Shown in pieces: positions 15,438 through 18,912 of a DNA stretch of 18,912 bases (position 1 is the first letter of the stretch; each line of letters opens with the position of its first letter). Source of the DNA: QHCE01 sp041743105 (GTDB taxonomy: Bacteria; Actinomycetota; Actinomycetes; Mycobacteriales; QHCE01); the NCBI GenBank assembly GCA_041743105.1, contig JBGTNI010000020.1, positions 1 through 18,912 on the forward strand. Reading direction: 5' to 3'. The notes below the pieces were generated by a model that was given only the letters and a program-made list of their open reading frames with translations, was not told the DNA's origin and searched no databases. The position numbers and the translations under genes were made by a program.

Positions 15438-15620
15438 ATGACCACATTCATGCAGTGTCTTCGGCGCATTCGACGCTTAGGAGAATCCGGAATGACCACC
15501 GCGGAGTATGCCGTGGGAATTGTCGCCGCCGTGGCGTTCGCCGGAGTATTACTCAAGGTTCTCACCAGCCCGACGGTGCGGGAGGCACTCACCGCCATCG
15601 TGGCGCGGGCACTGGGATAG
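15438..15620 (+). CDS. Flp-type pilin subunit (DUF4244)
   Basis: A 60-residue pre-pilin. A short basic leader ends in GESG and is followed by MTTAEYAVG; cleavage after Gly18 would leave Glu23 at +5 of the mature subunit, as type IV prepilin peptidases require. A hydrophobic helix (about 24–42) forms the pilus core. ATG 15438 has an ideal AAAGGAG at 15425–15431; the in-frame TTG at 15414 would place that site inside the gene. A 114-bp gap separates it from tadBC, with a GC-rich inverted repeat (CACGGC 15331–15336, GCCGTG 15354–15359). That suggests separate control or RNA processing to make more pilin than machine. It corresponds to Rv3656c. No prepilin peptidase gene is in the window. Confidence 0.9.
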   Translation: MTTFMQCLRRIRRLGESGMTTAEYAVGIVAAVAFAGVLLKVLTSPTVREALTAIVARALG

Positions 15621-15652
15621 CCAGCCCCGTACCCGATAGCCATGACGCCGGG

Positions 15653-15976
15653 ATGGTTACCGCTGAGTTCGCTGCCGGGCTTCCGATCCTGGTTGTGATG
15701 CTGACGATTGCGCTAGGCGCCATCTCGGCGGTGACGACACAGCTGCGCTGTGAGCACGCGGCGTATCTGGCTGCACGCGCTGCCGCTCGTGGGGCCGACA
15801 CCTCCGATGCCGCCGCGACAGTGCCTGACGGGGCGCGCCTACGAATCAGTAGCGAGCAAGACATGGTGCGTGTGACGGTGACTTCGCGGGTGCGGATTTT
15901 GGGCGCGACACTACCCTCCCTGACGATGACGGCTACCCGGCTCGCCGCCCAGGAGCCGCGAGCCGGTTCACCATGA
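15653..15976 (+). CDS. TadE-like pseudopilin
   Basis: From the ATG at 15653 it has 107 residues. The start MVTAEFAAGLPILVVML is the TadE pilin-like motif (Glu at +5 followed by a hydrophobic helix), and the rest is a small beta-rich pseudopilin domain with one Cys. TadE proteins are minor pseudopilins of the Tad system. Oddly, no ATG, GTG or TTG lies in frame for a normal leader: the reading frame is open upstream (…DSHDAG before MVTAEF) but only an ATA or codons inside flp could start it. So the leader may begin at a non-standard codon, or the protein may be made leaderless. It overlaps the next gene by ATGA (15973–15976) and corresponds to Rv3655c. Confidence 0.8.
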   Translation: MVTAEFAAGLPILVVMLTIALGAISAVTTQLRCEHAAYLAARAAARGADTSDAAATVPDGARLRISSEQDMVRVTVTSRVRILGATLPSLTMTATRLAAQEPRAGSP

Positions 15977-16329
15977 GAGTGCCGCGTGACGCGGGCAGCG
16001 CATCGGTGGTGCTGATGGCGATGGGTCTCGCAGCGATAGTGCTAGGAGTGACTATCGCCAGCGCCGGCTCGATGCTGGTAGCTGATCACCGGGCAGGTTC
16101 GGTGGCGGACCTGTCGGCTCTTGCCGCCGCTACCCAGGCTGTGCGCGGCGAGGGCGTGGCTTGTGGGTTGGCACACCGGGTGGCCGACGACCAGCGTGTG
16201 CAGCTGCGTAGTTGTCACCTCGACGGGCTGGATGCCGTGGTCACAGTGCAGGCAACTGTCCCTATAGCTTCGCTGGGTGGTCCGGGCAGCGTCATCGCCA
16301 CGGCGCGAGCCGGGCCAGTCGAACTCTGA
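15973..16329 (+). CDS. TadG/TadE-like secreted protein (Rv3654c type)
   Basis: A 118-residue protein and the last gene of the tad operon. DAGSASVVLMAMGLAAIV is a pilin-like Gly/Ser plus hydrophobic helix (about 7–35). The following VADLSALAAA (44–53) is the DLAALAGA-type motif of TadG-family 'helicase/secretion neighbourhood' proteins. Two cysteines in the C-terminal beta-rich part (64 and 80) could pair. The start ATG overlaps the tadE stop. These proteins are thought to be minor pilus or secretion components; in M. tuberculosis Rv3654c has also been reported as secreted. A TTCGGC/GCCGAA hairpin follows 4 nt after its stop. Confidence 0.85.
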   Translation: MRVPRDAGSASVVLMAMGLAAIVLGVTIASAGSMLVADHRAGSVADLSALAAATQAVRGEGVACGLAHRVADDQRVQLRSCHLDGLDAVVTVQATVPIASLGGPGSVIATARAGPVEL

Positions 16330-16333
16330 CCTC

Positions 16334-16368
16334 TTCGGCACTGCTGGCCGAAACGTCCAAGCGCTTGG
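16334..16368. other. Small hairpin and 12-bp perfect palindrome after the tad operon
   Basis: Four nucleotides after the tadG-like stop is a 6-bp hairpin (TTCGGC 16334–16339, GCCGAA 16347–16352) without a T-tract, followed by the perfect palindrome CCAAGCGCTTGG at 16357–16368. The hairpin may stabilise or end the tad transcript. The palindrome could be a dimeric regulator site for the next gene, but no repeat of it was noticed elsewhere in the window. Confidence 0.4.
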
Positions 16369-16526
16369 GCATAGGGTGCGGTGCTTTCTGTCGATGCTCC
16401 CTTCAGTGTCTTCACTTCGGACAGACCAGCTTCGCTGAGTTGTAACGGCTGTGAGCTGCGCGGGGTATTCTGTCCGTGGCCTTGACGTGTACTAACTTCG
16501 AGGACTCAATCTCACGGGAGTGGTAA

Positions 16527-17987
16527 ATGGCCGAGGATAAGCTATCAGCCGAGGAGCGCTACCGTTTTAACGCGACTGACCTCAAACGTGACCTTGAAGT
16601 GTGGCGAGGACGAGAGCGGGACTTAGTGGACCGTGGGGTCACTCTCCCGCCCGACGTATTAAACCGCTTTACTATGCTTCTTGAGACGCTGGATTACCAT
16701 TATTCACGGACACAAAGTGGAGATGAGCTTCTAACCGCTCAATATTTCTCTTACGGACTAGATCGGTGCGAACCATGGGATCCAAATAATCCCAACATGG
16801 ATCAAATTCCCCGGGTCGGGATATCTGAAGTACATGGCGATTTAGCCAATGCAAATAATATTGTTTATCGCCACGGCGGCATGCTGAACACCGCTCATCC
16901 CTACCCGCTTAAGGGTTCGAAGCGTGAGGCTGAAGCTAGCGAGTTACCACCGGAAAGATCGCCCGCCGGGTGGGTGGGCATGTTGGACAAGGTCGAACCG
17001 CTCATGACATGCTGGCCCGACAGGACAGTTATGGTCACTAGCCTCGTTGCTCCCACCCCTGCCAACGCTCGTCAGGCCGCGTTGACCCTACATGCACGGG
17101 AAGGCATAGAGCCCATTAGCGGCGAGGTTGCTGACCTAAAAAGACTAGCTCAAAATGGCAACTCTGATGTCATGACAATCGGGTACGGCCACAGTTATGG
17201 CGGGCCAATGCTGCTGGCAGCCGCACCTTCTTTCGATATGCTATATGTAGACGATATTCCGGGAACTGGGCCGCGTCCGCAGGCCACTAAGGGCGAGAGC
17301 ACTCAGTTAGATTCGGCGGCTCCTCCATCGTGGAATAGTTTCTGGCGCTTCACTAGAACCGTTAGCGATCCGCGGCAGATTTCCAGTATCGATAGAACTG
17401 TGGTTGTTGATCTCAGCCGTCCAGGGAGCATTTCATCCGCTTCTCGACCGCCGATGACGGAAACGCACCCTAACTGGATTGAAGTAAGAGGTATAACTCA
17501 AGACGACCACAATATGATTCGCCGTAGGATAGACATCGCAAGGAGAGAGCCTCCTACCGCACCGTTTTACTCACGAACATCGGCGTTTGCTCGTCGGGTC
17601 GTCGCCGTTCATGGCGCTGCCGCGATACCTGAGACATCTACTCATCGTTTACTAGGAATTACGTCGCGTGCAGCACGAGAAGCTTTCGATGAGGCAATAG
17701 CAAGACCGCCTTCGGCAAGGGAGCCAGCGGTTGCGCGCGCCAGTAGCATGGCCGCTGGAATTCGTAGAGTGACCGATGTTTTCTGGTTACGGAACCCTCC
17801 CGCGAAACCGTTATTCCTTGATACCGTTGCCACGGCGCTGGCTAAGTTGGCCACCCGACGGATTTTGATTCCGCTAGGTAGAATCGTCGATAACGACGGC
17901 GTGACACCGATTCAGCAGCTCTCCGGATCCCACCACAAATCGGCACTTACATCAAGCCGGCGACGTCCTGGCATCGGCCCCCGCTGA
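16527..17987 (+). CDS. DUF1023-type alpha/beta-hydrolase, probable recent acquisition
   Basis: A 486-residue protein without signal peptide or membrane helix. Residues 213–226 (SDVMTIGYGHSYGG) form the strand–nucleophile-elbow motif with Ser223; ahead of it are a strand (VMVTSLVAPTP) and an alpha-helical N-terminus, as in DUF1023 hydrolases of actinobacteria. The following VDDIPGTGP resembles the loop after the elbow in that family. Substrate unknown. The coding sequence is visibly AT-richer, with many codons ending in A/T (AATAAT, TTA), unlike the tad genes, suggesting horizontal transfer. The C-terminal 60 residues are Arg/Ser-rich and unassigned. GGGAG at 16514–16518 precedes the ATG; TATTCT (16466–16471) is a possible -10. 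It is alone on the plus strand and convergent with the gene at 18104. Confidence 0.75.
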   Translation: MAEDKLSAEERYRFNATDLKRDLEVWRGRERDLVDRGVTLPPDVLNRFTMLLETLDYHYSRTQSGDELLTAQYFSYGLDRCEPWDPNNPNMDQIPRVGISEVHGDLANANNIVYRHGGMLNTAHPYPLKGSKREAEASELPPERSPAGWVGMLDKVEPLMTCWPDRTVMVTSLVAPTPANARQAALTLHAREGIEPISGEVADLKRLAQNGNSDVMTIGYGHSYGGPMLLAAAPSFDMLYVDDIPGTGPRPQATKGESTQLDSAAPPSWNSFWRFTRTVSDPRQISSIDRTVVVDLSRPGSISSASRPPMTETHPNWIEVRGITQDDHNMIRRRIDIARREPPTAPFYSRTSAFARRVVAVHGAAAIPETSTHRLLGITSRAAREAFDEAIARPPSAREPAVARASSMAAGIRRVTDVFWLRNPPAKPLFLDTVATALAKLATRRILIPLGRIVDNDGVTPIQQLSGSHHKSALTSSRRRPGIGPR

Positions 17988-18103
17988 CCGGTTTGCTGTC
18001 GTTCTAACGGTTCGACGAGGTCGATATGCCGTGGCAGAAGGAGGGCCTGGGGGTCCTGTCCGCGAATTGGAGGGTGCGCGGGTTATTCCGATTGGAGGTA
18101 TGG

Positions 18104-18544
18104 TCAGCGGCTTTTGTCTTCCGCCACGCCGTCGGCAAAAGACAAACTCCCATCGCGGTAGTGAGCCGGCTCAGACCCTGCTGCACTTGCCGTACCCGGT
18201 GGCGTTTGCGGGGGCGCGGCCGTTACGTCAGCCGCGGTCTTGCCAGCACCAGCTGTTTCCTGATCTAGGGTCTCGACGTAAGCGCGATCAGCGTCGATGT
18301 CGCGCTCTTTCTTGCGTGCGATACGGCGGCGGCGCCGCCAGCGAACCGTGCCCCATCGGACGCTCTCTGCGCCCAGCGCCGCGATGAGGCCGGTAATGAC
18401 CCCTAAAATCACCAAGCTTCGGGCGGGCAGGTCCTGCAACATGAGCCCGTAGAACTGGATGTCTGCCGAGTCGCCAGGTGAGACCAGAAAACCGACACCA
18501 AAGGCTACCGCGAGCACAAGTAGCAGTACACCAACCGGAACCAT
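18104..18544 (-). CDS. Small two-TM membrane protein, LapA/DUF1049-like
   Basis: A 146-residue protein from the ATG at 18544, which has GAGGAAG about 8 nt upstream; an upstream in-frame start at 18586 would overlap the dispersed element and is less likely. Helices lie at about 3–22 and 42–60. An Arg-rich stretch (RWRRRRRIARKKERD, 68–82), a short acidic helix and a disordered Ala/Pro/Thr tail follow. Two close helices then a basic cytoplasmic helix resemble LapA-domain (DUF1049) proteins, but this is by layout only. Copy 3 of the dispersed element ends 33 bp upstream of the start, as copy 1 does for the gene at 517, which also encodes a membrane protein. Function unknown. Confidence 0.75.
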   Translation of the reverse strand: MVPVGVLLLVLAVAFGVGFLVSPGDSADIQFYGLMLQDLPARSLVILGVITGLIAALGAESVRWGTVRWRRRRRIARKKERDIDADRAYVETLDQETAGAGKTAADVTAAPPQTPPGTASAAGSEPAHYRDGSLSFADGVAEDKSR

Positions 18545-18577
18545 CGTCGTTCTTCCTCTACATGAACTGCTCTTGAC

Positions 18578-18672
18578 GATTACCAATCAACAACGTAGTA
18601 GCTAAACAAGTACAGTCTTCTGACCTGCAAGCTTAGCTACTTCGGACTGACTTAGTAACAATCGACTCGGTA
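18578..18672 (-). repeat. Dispersed ~95-bp intergenic element, copy 3
   Basis: It shares GATTACC, GTAGCTAAACAA, TCTTCTGACCTGCAA and CTGACTTAGTAAC with the other copies, in the same order and orientation. Read on the minus strand, this copy contains a perfect inverted repeat GTAGCTAA/TTAGCTAC around the TTGCAGGTCAG block. Its left edge is 33 bp from the start of the minus-strand gene at 18544. On its other side is the 3' end of an IS30 transposase gene. Confidence 0.8.
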
Positions 18673-18780
18673 GTAATCAGGTGCAGCTTAGAGTCTCCGG
18701 CAATAGGGGTTCGTAGCGAGGCGCCAAAGTTAGGTGCGCTGGCCTGGTCGAGGATGGTAAGGCAGAAGAGGAGGGCGGTC

Positions 18781-18912
18781 TCAATTGGTGAGTGCATCTC
18801 CAGTGTTGAGTACTTGATCGAGTACTTCTGCGGGGGTTTTGAAGTTCAACGTTTGCCGTGGTCGCCTGTTCAATTTCGCAGCGATGCTGTCGAGCTCGAT
18901 CTGAGTATGCCC
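18781..18912 (-). mobile_element. IS30-family transposase, C-terminal 43 residues (partial)
   Basis: The gene enters from the right edge and stops at 18781. The visible end contains ELDSIAAKLNRRPRQTLNF followed by KTPAEVLDQVL, the conserved C-terminus of IS30-family DDE transposases. The IS end should lie between about 18690 and 18780; I could not define its inverted repeat because the other end is outside the window. Whether the transposase is intact cannot be told. Confidence 0.88.

Overview
The window comes from a high-GC actinobacterium, most likely in the order Mycobacteriales. Gene order is the main evidence. DUF4177–RidA, Crp, Nth, a TlpA-like lipoprotein, MarP, EphE and then Ssd(CpaE/TadZ)–TadA–TadB/C–Flp–TadE–TadG follows the backbone of the M. 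tuberculosis Rv3678A–Rv3654c region as I recall it. Substitutions argue against a classical Mycobacterium: a Ser/Thr kinase sits where the metallo-beta-lactamase-like gene would be, the NUDIX gene before MarP is missing, a subtilase replaces the chymotrypsin-like protease, and TadB and TadC are fused. I cannot name the species.

Layout. 1–1284 (minus): two single-pass membrane proteins, the first cut by the window edge. 1481–3662 (plus): a tightly overlapping DUF4177–RidA–kinase operon. 3797–4471 (minus): the cAMP-receptor regulator Crp. 4769–7412 (plus): endonuclease III, a thioredoxin-fold lipoprotein and the membrane serine protease MarP. 7409–10278 (minus): a 4-TM protein, an epoxide-hydrolase-like enzyme and a membrane-anchored subtilase; the subtilase stop codon interlocks with that of MarP. 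10279–11407: no intact protein gene, but a decayed IS256 transposase and a stretch packed with inverted repeats that ends in a minus-strand intrinsic terminator. 11408–16329 (plus): a complete actinobacterial Tad/Flp pilus operon. 16330–18912: an accessory end with a DUF1023-type alpha/beta hydrolase of visibly lower GC, a two-TM protein and the 3' end of an IS30-family transposase.

Two non-coding signals stand out. First, the structured block upstream of and divergent from ssd (about 10945–11275, minus) occupies the position of the mycobacterial RNA-polymerase-binding RNA Ms1/MTS2823. I call it a candidate Ms1-type RNA on structure and synteny, not on sequence identity. Second, a conserved element of about 95 bp occurs three times (554–646, 4584–4682, 18578–18672). 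All copies have the same orientation and lie upstream of minus-strand genes, including crp, so it is either a shared promoter/operator module or a small mobile repeat.

Functional themes are the cell envelope and surface (Tad pilus, MarP, subtilase, TlpA-like lipoprotein, membrane-anchored kinase), signalling (Crp, kinase) and housekeeping repair and metabolite clean-up (Nth, RidA).
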